Assembly: GCA_036897485.1 (NCBI GenBank)
Contig: JAYMTF010001879.1
Coordinates: 1-20,853 of the forward strand
Direction: 5' to 3'
DNA length: 20,853 nt
Source of the DNA: Pelargonium nanum
Lineage: Eukaryota > Streptophyta > Magnoliopsida > Geraniales > Geraniaceae
In this document: piece by piece, positions 1-10,499 of the stretch
Layout of the letters: every line of letters begins with the position of its first letter
How positions within the stretch are numbered: position 1 is the first letter of the stretch
Made by a program: the position numbers and the translations under genes
The notes under the pieces: generated by a model
The model's database searches: none
Seen by the model: the letters and a program-made list of their open reading frames with translations, nothing else
What the model was told of the DNA's origin: nothing

Positions 1-92
1 AACAAGATAATAACCTAAAAATAGAAACAAGACACTCATTTTGGGATAAAAAATTTAGACAAACATACACTCATTTTGGGACGGAGGGAGTA
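1..92. mobile_element. Right end of a Stowaway/mariner-like MITE
   Basis: The segment ends in GGGACGGAGGGAGTA at about 78-92. This is the reverse of the well-known plant Stowaway terminal repeat CTCCCTCCGTCCC, followed by the TA target dinucleotide. A second copy of the subterminal motif CACTCATTTTGGGA lies at about 33-46 and again at 68-81. The left end is outside the window, so length and family cannot be set. It lies immediately upstream of the MCD promoter. Confidence 0.6.
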
Positions 93-351
93 TTATTTTG
101 GCATTAAATAAAATGGGCATCTTTATAGGTCCAAGATGTAGCTTGTAACAGTAGCCCATCTCGCAACGTTTTCGGAGAACAGAACGAGCAATACGATGCG
201 TTTCAGGAGAGTCGAAGAGCAGATCGGCTCACAGACGCAGTCACGGTCACGGTCAGTGGCCGAGAGATTGGTGGTGGAAAACGATGCATGAGCAGACAAA
301 GCCATACAGCTCAATATCCCTTGCTTGCTTCGCCGTACATTATTCTTCAAT
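93..351 (+). promoter_or_regulatory. MCD proximal promoter and 5' leader with upstream ATGs
   Basis: This is the only space between the Stowaway end and the MCD start codon. AT-rich TATA-like stretches occur at about 104-113 and 121-127. Downstream the composition turns GC-richer, as in a leader. Two short upstream ORFs are visible: ATG 196 to TGA 289-291 (31 codons, same frame as MCD but closed) and ATG 284 to TGA 353-355 (23 codons). The stop of the second overlaps the MCD start as ATGA. The transcription start cannot be fixed, so it is unknown whether both are in the mRNA. Confidence 0.4.
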
Positions 352-3300
352 ATGAACAAGAAAGGTCTGGCCATTTTGATGAGAGCCAGAATGAGACCTA
401 ACGATCCCACCAAGACCACCACCTCTCTCTCCCCTATCGCTGTATGAATCTCTCTCTCTCAAAACCTGTATTTCATTTCGTGCATAATCCAACTTTTTCT
501 TGACGTGATTTGGCTTTTGGTTGAGCGTTGGAATTGAATTCGAATCCGGTATAGTAATCAAGATATGTAGCTTCACTGAATTCTGATTCTTTTGTTTATG
601 TGATGATTGCGTGTGGTGGAGAATGAATCCAGAAGGTTAATTGTACTGAAAGTGTATAATTGGGCATGTCTATTAGTTGTTCAGTTCAAATGGATGTAGT
701 TGCAGTCAACAATTTACTGAATCAAGTTGAGTTTAGGGATTGGAGTATTTTGGAGTAGTCAATGGTGTGTTTGGAAGCTAGCATTTACTTTGAAAGGCTG
801 GATTTGAGCCAAATCCAACAACAATCAAAACATGCCTACAACAAAGTGATTTCAGATGACAAGTCTTACCTTGTCATTTGAAATTCTATGATTTCTCAAA
901 CATTATATTTGTATTTGAAATACAGCATTTCAAATTCCAAATTCCAAATGATGAATTTCAAACAAATCCAAGTTCCCAAATGCAACTTTGTATTATTTGA
1001 AACACTATGGAGAATGATAAGCTAATGATTTGCTTTCTTTCTGCTTAAATTTTGTGATAGAGTGAGGCTCATCAAATGCTCTCCAACTCTCAAGGCAGCC
1101 AATCTGATGTACATGTGATGCAACAGCCTCTGGAGGGCGGAAAGATAATTGCTTCTCAGAGGCACAATGCCTCGAGCAATATTGAAAGGTCCTTATCTTT
1201 TAAATTTCTACTCCAACGTTCGGAGATATACTCTGCATATTTTAACTGGGCAAACATTTAAATATTTGTTGTTGCTATGTTGTTTTGTAGAGATTTTGAT
1301 CATGTACAGCAATTGTTGCACTCAGCTATATCATTGCACAAAACTGAAGTGCTTGATGTCGTACTTAATAATTTCTCGGAGGTGGGTGATATCTGTAGTT
1401 GTGATTTTTAGATCTGATGTTGCTGTTGTTTATTCTTAAGAAAATGCAATCAACTTGCAGGGTTATTTGAGTCTTTCTCATGAAAACCGCCGGAAACTAC
1501 TACTTATACTTGCCAAAGAGTATGATCTCAACAGGGTGCAAGTTCAGGAACTGATAAGACAATACCTTGGACTTGGGCTTCCTACTAGTGGTAAGTTGAT
1601 ATATTTACGTGTAATGTATTATCGCTTATATTTTTTATGTTTCTTAAGATTCAGTTATAGTAGAGTTCCTTGTTTCAGGTGACACAGCTCAAACAACTAG
1701 CCATGAAGAAGGTTTGCTTTCTGCTTTCTATCGTATTGAGAAGAATATGAGACATGCTCTCAAACCACTGTATGAAGTTCTCTTTGATCGGCTCAACACA
1801 CACCCAGGGGGATTGAAATTCTTATCTATTCTTCGAACCGATATACTATCTATTTTAGTGTAAGGTTATGGCTCTTAGTTTATGATTCCCATTTTCTTAA
1901 AATCCTGGAAAGACATTCCTTTCAATTATTGGCATGTTGGACTCCTTTCAAGTTTTATCCTAATAATTAAGTTAGACAGTTATTTGAACTTATTTATTTT
2001 TGCGGGAATGTTTTCACCTCAATATGATTCTAGAAAGTGTACAAGAATGATTCATGTATTGCATTGTAAATAATGGGCCTATACAAAAATTATCTTTCTT
2101 TCTTCTTTTCACTTGAACTGGAACTATTAAACACTGCCCTGCATAATTGTATATCATATTTTCCACACAACTCTGCATGCTTTAATTATTCCAATTTAGA
2201 TGACCATTCACAGATGCATGTTCCATTTTAACATTCACAGACATATAGCTCTGTCTCATTCCTTCTAATTGCGCATGTTTAATTATATTTCCTTATTCAT
2301 ATCTGTCTGTTACCCTGATTACATGAAATTTGGCTCAAGCTCACCTGGTGATATAGCATAAAAAATTGGGGTTTCCTATGTAAATTAGCAGTATTTTCCA
2401 CCTTAATACATGAGATATTTGCATCTAATGCCAAAGTCTTATCTGCTTATAGTGAAGATATCTCATATCCTTGCATTTGGATAAGTTCGAAGAGCTTAAG
2501 TTTGTACCATATTTAGCCTTCTATTTTAACTATTAGAAATCTAAGTAGTCAATAGCTGACTGAGGTATTGAAAATTTGATTAACTGATTACAGAGAAGAA
2601 AATATAGCATCTCTGCGTGCACTGGATTCCCATTTAAAGGAAAAGCTTAGCACGTGGCTTAGTCCTGCTGCTTTAGAGCTTCACCAGATAACATGGGACG
2701 ATCCGGCTTCTTTACTAGAGAAAATTGTGGCATATGAGGTATATTTCTTTCTAAAATCTTGTCAATGTTGTAAGAGTAGATGTTACATGAATTGGCCTGT
2801 GTATTCATTTTCTAATAAGTATCATATCTACAGGCTGTGCATCCAATCAGCAATCTGATAGATCTTAAGAGAAGATTGGGAATCGGTCGCCGTTGTTTTG
2901 GATATTTTCATCCTGCCATACCTGGTTAGCAATTCATTCCACTGCTGCTGTTTCAATTCTTCTGACTGTTTGTGGTAAATCAGTTTGTTTGTTATTGAAC
3001 TATTTGGCCAGTGGCTGTTAGTGTTAAGACTATTATCAAGTTGGTTGATTACTTGATTGTAACTTCCCAAATTTTCATAAAATTTGAATTTTGAGAAGAT
3101 ATGTTTTTTCAAGCATATTTATAGATGTTTTGATGTACTTGTATATATATATATATATATATTTATATATTTATATGAACAATTTATACTCTGTTGGATT
3201 GCTTTATATTGCATAAGCCAATCTGGAATATTGTAAGCATGCATTTATCGTAGGAGCTACATCTATCATAATGTACCCACAATGTAATATTTGACTGACA

Positions 3301-6300
3301 CTCATTGCTGACAAAATTATTCTATGACATTAGAGAGACTTAGCATTTTGTAGCTAGTGCTTTTGCTTCAAGGCTGAACAGATATAATTGACTTGGAACT
3401 TAGTACTGGGATGTTCAGAAAATTATCTGATTCAATTAGTTATGTTACAGTCTGAACTTTCTTCAGGTGAACCCCTTATTTTCATTGAGGTTGCACTTAT
3501 GAAGAATGTGGCAGAGACAATTCAGGTTTTTCCTTTCATTTTATCGACTTGCCATACTTTTTTTTGTTTGTTAAAGACGATGTACTGCTAACACAATTTA
3601 TGGATGACAGGAAGTTCTTTGGGATGATCCTCCCATACCTGAATGCGAGGCTTCATGTGCATTATTTTACTCTATATCATCAACTCAGGTATTCATAAGT
3701 AGTTTAATTGATCATTAAAAAATAATTAAAAGTGTAACATGTACATCAAAGATATCACGTGCATTGTTTATGTGCATGCTTTGAGATTGGATGTTTATTT
3801 TATTATTGCTGAAATTTGACTCGAAAACTTGTACTATATTGGTAAATATTGTTATTTTTACGCCTGTTATTCTTGGTACCACACAGTTTACTGTGTGCTG
3901 ACTATTTGCCTATGCTTCAGTTGAGTTGAGTTCATCAGGCTTAACAGGTTGAGAAACTTTTGCTAGCTTAAACTCTACCATTTCTAATTTTAAATGAAAT
4001 ATGAGCTTGAAAAATATTGAAAACAAAGTTGGAAATATGTCACAAATTTTAATATTTACACTTGCGACTTTATCATTTTTTCTGTGGGTGTGAAGTAAAT
4101 GTGACTTGCAGTAGTTGTTTTGTCTTAAAAGTTCTTTTTTAGTCTCTTTAAATTTTAATGAATCAAATACAGACTTGTTTTTGGTCATAAAATATTGAAT
4201 GTCTACGTGCCTGATCTTAGAAGTTCTGAGTCTTTGCAGCCTGGATTGGCAGGGATCAACCTAGGAAAGTTTCTTATTAAACGAGTCATTACGCTGGTGA
4301 AAAGAGATATGCCTTATATTTCGGTAAGTACATCTTAGGAAATTTAAGCTATACAAATTTGAATCTATAGGATCTTTGTCACACAAATATTCTTAATATG
4401 CAATCTGTGTAGATTTAACAAAAGGAACTGTTTGAGTGTTTCAATACATATTGGATATATGGTATTCTGTAGCCTTTGTTTCCTATATTCCTAATCACAG
4501 ATGCTACTAGTTCTTTCTTTTCTGAAACTATAGTTGCTGTATATATAATATATGTTCCTGGGAATGCAGTGGTTAACTACAAGAAGCCCTTCATTATTGT
4601 GAGATTGGTTTATTTATTTAATTTGACATCAGTTTTTTTCTTTTTCTATCCTGTTTTGATATGAAAATGAAAACTTAGTCTACCTGATTGCAAAGGGGTT
4701 CTAACATTTTCTTAACATGCATTATTAGATATTTAATTAAATATTCCAAAGATGTTAGTACATGCTTTAATTGCCCTAAATGTTAGTAGAAACGAGGAGG
4801 AACTCTGAGTTCATACCCCAAAAATGTTTGGCAGTGGGTATTGCCCTTGAATTCACTGTCCTCTCCTATGTGTAGTATTTGTAGTCTCCATTAAGAGGCA
4901 CCAGAGCTTCAAGTATAGGAAATGTTGTAAATGATTGATTCTGCAAAGATTATTAATTTGCTAGTATAGATCATAGTGCTAAGGAAGACTTACATATGAT
5001 CAAACGATTCTTAATTTCTTCACAAGACTAAAGTACAATTTGGAATTGAAGGAAAGTAAAACTGTGAAAGGAACAGGGCATTGAAATTTGTCATATGATT
5101 CTTTCAGGATGCAGTTTGTTATTGTATATTTAATCACACCTTTGCTAAACCTGCTCTTTCCATTACTTATTGACACTTACACATTTCTTTTTCCAACCCT
5201 TGATAAAGACATTTGCAACACTCAGCCCAATTCCTGGTTTCATGCAATGGCTCTTATCTAAGTTGTCTTCTCAATCAAAGCTTGCTGAAGTGAAAGACGT
5301 TAATCATTTATCAGCAGATAGATCTAATTCCACTTTCTGGGAGAACATACTTGAACCAGAAGAAGAAAGAGCACTTCTGGATATATCTATGTAAGCTAAC
5401 TTTGTGTTATTCTATTACAGTCATCGTCTGGATAGGGTATCAACTTAATTGATAGCAGTTTTTCTTAAACAGATATCTCAAACCTCTCATGATGAAGCTT
5501 TTTCCATTTTGTTTTCCTTAGTATCTATAATAATCACCCCTAGTCACCAATAGCTAAACTAGGATGGTAAACTGAAATGATGCCATTGATATCTGTATAA
5601 TTATGTCATTTTGCATCTGATAAGATATTTGGAATCCCATAATATAAAGGATTTGCTTATGACTTTATGTATGCCTTAATTTGAAAAGATCAATTAGCTT
5701 CATACATCAAGCAGTAACCTAGGCCATTTCTTATTTAATTTTGGGACAACTCTTGTAATGCCCCATATAAAGGGCTTTCTGCATAATATTAACAATAACA
5801 TTTCATATTCTCTACGCGGTGTCAGAGCCTCATTGTTCTTGAAGGGCTTTCAATATTCTTCCGCTGTCAAACACCGTTGCCTTACGCCAGCGGTGCTGGG
5901 ATCTCTTTCAATGCTTTTTATGTAGTTTTTTTATATTTTATCTTTTAGGTATAAAAATAAGGGCATCCCTTCACACTTGAAAATAAAATCCTAGACCTTT
6001 TGTGTCTTCTTGGTGTTCTAGCAGTCAACAATTGGTTTGGGGTCTCTTTATCAAGACTGTTTGTTTTTTTGGAGTTATTTTCGGAATCCAACCACATATA
6101 GGTGGTTTGAGAGGGCTCCAATCAGTCATCCCCTTGTGGCGGCGTCAACAAACTCCAATAGACATGCTGACATGCATCAATATGCTTTTCACAGGATTTG
6201 GCATAATTAATTGACTCCTTTGATATGTGTTTTTTGGAAAAGTTTTTTTGTCTCATATCTCTAGTGGTTTTTCACAAACTCCGTGTCGATTTACTGACAC

Positions 6301-8628
6301 CTAGAGTTTGTGAGGATGTTGAGATATATAGAATCCCATAATATAAGAAATTTGTTTATGTATGACTTAGTTTGAATATAACAATTAACTAAGCCTTAAC
6401 CTAGGCCAGTTCTTATTTAATTTGAGTAAACTCTTGTAATGCCCTATAAAAAGGGCTTTCTACATCACTATTAACAATAGCACTTCATATTCTCTATAGT
6501 ATCGTTCAGTATCTATCATATGTCCTATCACATGCTTAGGTCATCTCCTTGCACATTAATTTATCAACTGTTAATACATATTGTATCCCCCAAAAGACTG
6601 ATCAAACTATTATGATGCATGACTTATTCAAACAATGTTTACACATTTTATAGCCTAGAATGTTAGATTTTTGAGAGAGGACGAGATATATCTCATATGG
6701 AGTTATGTCTGCCTTTTTTTACTTTCGCATGAAAGCAAATTTCTTATTGCTGGTTTTCATTGTTATATATTGTGCCTACAATCTACAGCAAAATTGATAT
6801 TTATAAGAAGGAATATTTCATAACATCTGCATATGATTCTAAACATTTTTAAGTGATCTGTATCCCTAACCTATCCTCCATTAAAAAACCTAACTGGTAA
6901 GTTTCACTTTTGAAAATTATGGACTAATTACATGAACTTCACAAACTGCATATCTTATAGATACAGGGAACATGTACCTCTTTGAAAAACTGGTGGTACT
7001 TGGCTTTTCTTGATGCAAACCTATAAACTTAAACATATTTGCAGCTGTGCATCTGAATTGGCTTTTGGAAGTTTTCTTTGGTACATTATAATATCTAGAT
7101 TTACCCTTTTCCACTTGTCCATTTCACAGTTTTGAAAATGATTTAGTTTTACATTATATGAAGCAATGGCGCTCTGGAATGCCTGTTAACATGTCAAATT
7201 GCAGGGAATCTGCTACTGGAAAAAATGGCATGGAAGTGATGTTGAACTTGCTGACCTCAAAAAACCATGAATGGGCCAAGTCAGCTACACTGCTGGAAAT
7301 ATTAAAGCATCCTCTAATGAGATTGTGTGCTAGGTATCTTCTGCAAGAGAAAAAGAGAGGAAAAGCTCTTGATTCTGTTGCCAACTTTCACTTGCAAAAT
7401 GGAGCGGTACGTCGTGCAACCTCAATTGACACATACCTTATTTTATTCCTTACTGGAGGTTGGATCAGTTTCAGGAGATGTTAAGAATGAATAATTTTAC
7501 CTAACTGAAGAAACTTTATCAACAGCAATTACATAGGCTATTGATTAAAGTGGTCAAATGGTTGAGAAAGAGCGTATTCCAAAGTTAAAATAAATTCTTA
7601 ATGTTGACAGATGGTTGAAAGAATAAATTGGATGGCAGATCAATCGGAGAAGGGCCTTATTCAAAGTGGAGGTATCATGGTAAACTATGTTTACAGGTAA
7701 ATTTCCTTTCCAGTCTAACTTTTCCTTCTTTCTTAATCTTGCACATTTTGATTCTCTGTAAACTTGGGTTCCTGCACATATGAGTGGATTAGACCAACCA
7801 TTTGATGGTTTCCACTTGAGAAACCTATTCTGCTCATTTAATGAAACTGATGACTACGTAATTTGTAACTCTACTATGATATCAAGGATGTGAAAGATCA
7901 GAGGTTTCTGTTTGGGTATATTCATGGACGGATCCATGTGGTGGGGTTTGGGGGCAATTGCCCCCACTCAATTTTATTTTGTTTTTGAAAATGCACCACT
8001 AATTTTTGTCAAATTTTCATATTTTTCCTTACATTTGCCCCCACTAATATTTTTAAAATTTTCAACATTGCCCCATTAAAAACTATTTTAATAGATATTT
8101 GAACTAATAACTTCTATCACAGTAATGAGAACACTCCATTATTTTAGCCATGGAACATATTGTACCATATTTTAGCTATATATCTATTTATGAATGAATG
8201 AATGAATTTATTTATTTTATATAAAAAATATTAAAATTATTATTTTGCCCCCACCGACTAAACTTTCTGGATCCGTCCCTAATATTAAGTAGTGGATGCT
8301 TCCCTAGTATATTTTTAGCCTTGATTTCAACTTTACCATAAAAACATGATATACATTGACCATGATTGCAGGCTGGAGAATATTGAAGAATATGCTCAGT
8401 CTTATTTCAGCACAGGCGAAATCCATGCTTCAAGTCATCTTCAGAGCTGTGTTAAGGTTTTTCTTCCTAGCTGATCATTATTTATGTCCTTCTTGATCTA
8501 CAAACATTATATATAAAGGGAGAAATAGCTCATGTAAGCAGTAAAGTTTTCGTTTTCCTATATGTGCAATCCTTGAATTTACTCTTGTTTTGCAGCCATT
8601 GAACAAATATGAAGCAACAACTGATTAG
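352..8628 (+). CDS. MCD: Malonyl-CoA decarboxylase, 15 exons, 554 aa
   Basis: Converts malonyl-CoA to acetyl-CoA and CO2. Exons: 352-441, 1061-1188, 1291-1381, 1461-1590, 1679-1859, 2594-2738, 2834-2924, 3467-3525, 3611-3688, 4240-4323, 5209-5390, 7205-7406, 7611-7696, 8372-8456, 8596-8628. All introns are GT-AG and phases agree, giving an uninterrupted protein. Family hallmarks are YSISSTQPGL (residues 325-334), the SPIPGF block with Ser365, and NFHLQNGA with His482; this Ser and His are candidates for the family's catalytic pair. The N-terminal helical part is residues about 60-190 and the GNAT-like catalytic part follows. The start at 352 (MNKKGLAILMRARMRPND) is basic and could be a mitochondrial presequence (inference). 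The C-terminus, EATTD, has no SKL-type peroxisomal signal, unlike the animal enzyme. Intron 11 holds a small LTR element and intron 13 a MITE-like element; neither disturbs the reading frame. The gene is convergent with RbcX. Confidence 0.93.
442..1060 (+). other. MCD intron 1 with possible MITE
   Basis: Intron 1 starts GTATGA and ends GATAG. Within it, about 765-985 reads like a small non-autonomous element: it opens GTGTGTTTGG and closes with CCCAAATGCAAC, and the interior is rich in inverted copies of the TTTGAAAT / ATTTCAAA motif. The best hairpin pairs 849-863 with 870-884, 14 of 15 bases. No target duplication was found, so the element call is weak. CT-rich sequence directly follows the donor (about 453-462). 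Confidence 0.3.
1860..5208 (+). other. Long MCD introns 5, 7, 9 and 10: nothing recognisable
   Basis: The introns at 1860-2593, 2925-3466, 3689-4239 and 4324-5208 are each longer than 500 bases. They are AT-rich, have no ORF with a recognisable domain on either strand, and show no terminal repeats that I could match. The only simple repeat is a TA run at about 3141-3162 in intron 7, continuing as TTTATATATTTATAT. Confidence 0.5.
3141..3175. repeat. TA microsatellite in MCD intron 7
   Basis: About ten consecutive TA dinucleotides are followed by imperfect TTTATATA units. This is a simple sequence repeat that is probably length-polymorphic. It has no visible effect on splicing, being more than 200 bases from either intron end. 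Confidence 0.8.
5618..6497 (+). mobile_element. TRIM-like miniature LTR retrotransposon in MCD intron 11
   Basis: Two diverged direct repeats bracket about 500 bases: about 5618-5816 and about 6317-6497. Both share GGAATCCCATAATATAA or a close variant, CCTAGGCCA, CTCTTGTAATGCCC, a TATA motif before GGGCTTTCT, and ATTCTCTA at the end. Directly after the first repeat is GGTGTCAGAGC, close to TGGTATCAGAGC, the usual primer binding site for initiator methionine tRNA. The interior has no gag or pol reading frame. An LTR pair under 200 bp and a total length near 880 bp fit a terminal-repeat retrotransposon in miniature. The divergence between the LTRs suggests an old insertion. Exact ends and target duplication are not certain. 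Confidence 0.75.
7926..8278. mobile_element. MITE-like element with GGACGGATCCA terminal inverted repeats, MCD intron 13
   Basis: The left end begins GGACGGATCCA and the right end is TGGATCCGTCC, an 11-bp perfect inverted repeat. Just inside are GGGGGCAATTGCCCCC on the left and TTTTGCCCCCACCG on the right. The 353-bp interior is AT-rich and has no coding capacity. The structure indicates a non-autonomous DNA element; the superfamily is unclear because no convincing target duplication is visible. It lies in the sense of neither gene and leaves the splice sites at 7697 and 8371 untouched. Confidence 0.65.
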
Positions 8629-9390
8629 AAGGACAGTAGGAGGATGCAAGTAAATGATTTTGCTCTCAACTTATAGGTTGAAGGGGAAATTGAATGAAAG
8701 TTGTGGCTGTAAATATTTAGTCACATCTCTAAAGAGAGATTGTTATATCTTATATTTGTCAATAAATAGTAGTAATGTCTGTATAAAGTACTTGTTAATA
8801 GTTATATTTCTTTTAGGATATTGAAGGTGTTTCTGTAGAATATTGACATTGGATTGAAGAATAAGACTGCAGCTAAGAGCTTAGCCAGTATTGGACAGTG
8901 ATGATCAAAGTTTTGAACTTCTGATATAAGAGGTGTGTTGTTGCTCACTCTACTTGCCATTATTGGTCTTAGTAATCTGAATGTTTTGGTGTTTACAATT
9001 TGAGAAGAAAAACATTTTAGAGCGTGTTGTCTTGAACATCCCAACACATTTATGATTTTCAGAGAAATTGAAACCTACCTTTGTGATTTCCAGAGAAATG
9101 TTGATGTTTTAACATTCTTGCTTTAATTTAATTATGTTTCCTAGTGATTTATAATCCATAATGGGACATATTGTACATATATACTCCCGGGGCATTAAAA
9201 CCTTTTATATTCCTTTATGCTGTTGTTTACAGAACTAAATAGCATGAACATCAATAGGCTTGATGATTTGAGAATGGTGATGGCAAGTTCTGGATGAAAA
9301 AGATGGGATAGTTTAGTTTGAGCATGGTTGCTCTACATGTATTACAATGCATTGCAGAGAGAACCATAACAAGTAGTGAAGCTGAATCAT
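8629..9390. other. Convergent 3' region between MCD and RbcX
   Basis: These 762 bases separate the MCD stop (+) from the RbcX stop (-) and should contain both 3' untranslated regions. No reading frame here resembles a protein family. Two similar short motifs, TGATTTTCAGAGAAAT and TGATTTCCAGAGAAAT, occur at about 9052 and 9085. Nothing else stands out. Confidence 0.5.
8761..8766 (+). terminator. Candidate MCD polyadenylation signal
   Basis: AATAAA lies 133 bases after the MCD stop codon, in a T-rich context typical of plant near-upstream elements. Plant poly(A) signals are loose, so this is only the best visible candidate. Confidence 0.4.
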
Positions 9391-10499
9391 TCACTTGTCC
9401 CTATTTTCATGAGTGGTCTCCAACACATATTCCCTCATGATTCTTGTGTTAGATTCATCTACTCCCTGTAAGTTACAAACCAACAGAAAAGCACCACTTG
9501 ATGAACAAATGTTGGTGGGACAGAAATCACATTAGAAAGTAATACCATAATAATGAGGTTTCTTGCCTTAAAAGATAAGCGCTTCAGGTTGTCCCACTCA
9601 AAATCATTCTTACAGTATGCAGATCGTACCTAAATTCAGAAATCATGTATTTGAGGTCAGTGACAAGTTAGGATCCGGAGGGGAAACTTTTTAACAAGAA
9701 AAGCCTCTACAACAAACCTCTAAAACTCTCAAAGCTGTCGTGTTGATGACGCATGGCGGGTTCATGGATTGAATCACAAGTAAAAACAATGGCCCAAAGT
9801 CAGATTTCAGATTAAGACCCAAGAAAGTGTAAGCAAAAACGGTGCATAGGGTGAGGTTTCTCAAGAAGAGCAATAGAGAGATTGAGGATTTTGATATACC
9901 TAAAGTCTTGTGCCTGGGTGATTCTCGCATTAATTGGGCACAGAACTTGTCCCCATCGTTCAAGGAGTGTTTCTCTAGAAATTCCATCATCTCCTTATAT
10001 CCCTCAGTGTTGTAGCTCTGCTCTGGCAAGTAACTATAGAGAGATCAATTATCTGAACATACCAACATATTATGATAAAACAATGTTGATGGCAATCATG
10101 AAAAATAAAGAATTAGGTTGGTAGGTGGTGGAATTACCTCGAGTTGGGAAGTGACAATTCTGACAGCAACATAAGTAAAGAAATCATGGAGGTTCTTGGC
10201 TGCCTTAGCTTCTGGTGATGCTTCTCCAAATCCTACATGCAAATGCAATGCAACTAATTAGTCTCTTACCATGAACACACAAACATCACCACAACAACAA
10301 GCAATTGCATATATATATGTTTATGAGAACTAGAGAGAGAGAGAGACCCACCAGGTACATACATCTTTTGGCAGCGAATTCGAGAGACGTTTCTTTGCTT
10401 ATTGCATGGGCATGGCCAGGAGGGCTGAATTTTAGTTGTGTTGAGTTTTGGTGTGAACAAGGAGAGGTGAGAGACTGGAAGAAGTGCACGAGATTCCAT
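9391..10499 (-). CDS. RBCX1: RbcX type-I Rubisco assembly chaperone, 6 exons, 171 aa
   Basis: Stromal chaperone that binds the C-terminal tail of RbcL and helps assemble the Rubisco large-subunit core (family knowledge). Exons in coding order: 10499-10352, 10232-10138, 10017-9900, 9734-9718, 9629-9567, 9465-9391. Phases agree throughout. Residues 1 to about 45, from MESRALLP, are rich in Ser, Thr and basic residues, as in a chloroplast transit peptide. The mature part runs from YVPGFGEASPEAKAA through HDFFTYVAVRIV, SLNDGDKFCAQLMRESPRHK, VRSAYCKNDFEWDNLKRL and VDESNTRIMREYVLE. This is the RbcX1-type, not the RbcX2-type, pattern. Exon 4 has only 17 bases. The last intron appears to use a GC donor (AAG|GCAAGA). 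Without these two unusual features the C-terminal third would be lost. An in-frame ATG further upstream exists, but MESR gives the proper transit peptide. Confidence 0.9.
9466..9566 (-). other. GC-AG intron (RbcX intron 5)
   Basis: On the minus strand the exon ends ...TCTTTTAAG and the intron begins GCAAGA, matching the AG|GCAAG consensus of GC-AG introns. It ends TTACAG. Splicing here joins SFK to GVDESN, the spacing expected for the family. A GT donor 24 bases downstream (ATG|GTATTA) would also keep the frame but would add eight residues not expected in the family. Confidence 0.75.
9718..9734 (-). other. 17-nt microexon of RbcX (exon 4)
   Basis: It encodes the second and third bases of an Ala codon plus LRVLE, between acceptor GACAG and donor GTTTGT. 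Joining it to both neighbours restores the conserved stretch RHKTLALRVLEVRSAYC. Read-through from it instead ends at a stop within nine codons. Confidence 0.85.

Noticed and set aside
123..576. Minus-strand frames over the MCD first exon
   Set aside because: They are antisense to the MCD leader and exon 1; low-complexity residues derive from the CT-rich run.
3910..4188. 92-codon minus-strand frame in MCD intron 9
   Set aside because: Lys/Phe/Leu-rich translation of AT-rich intron sequence with no homology that I recognise.
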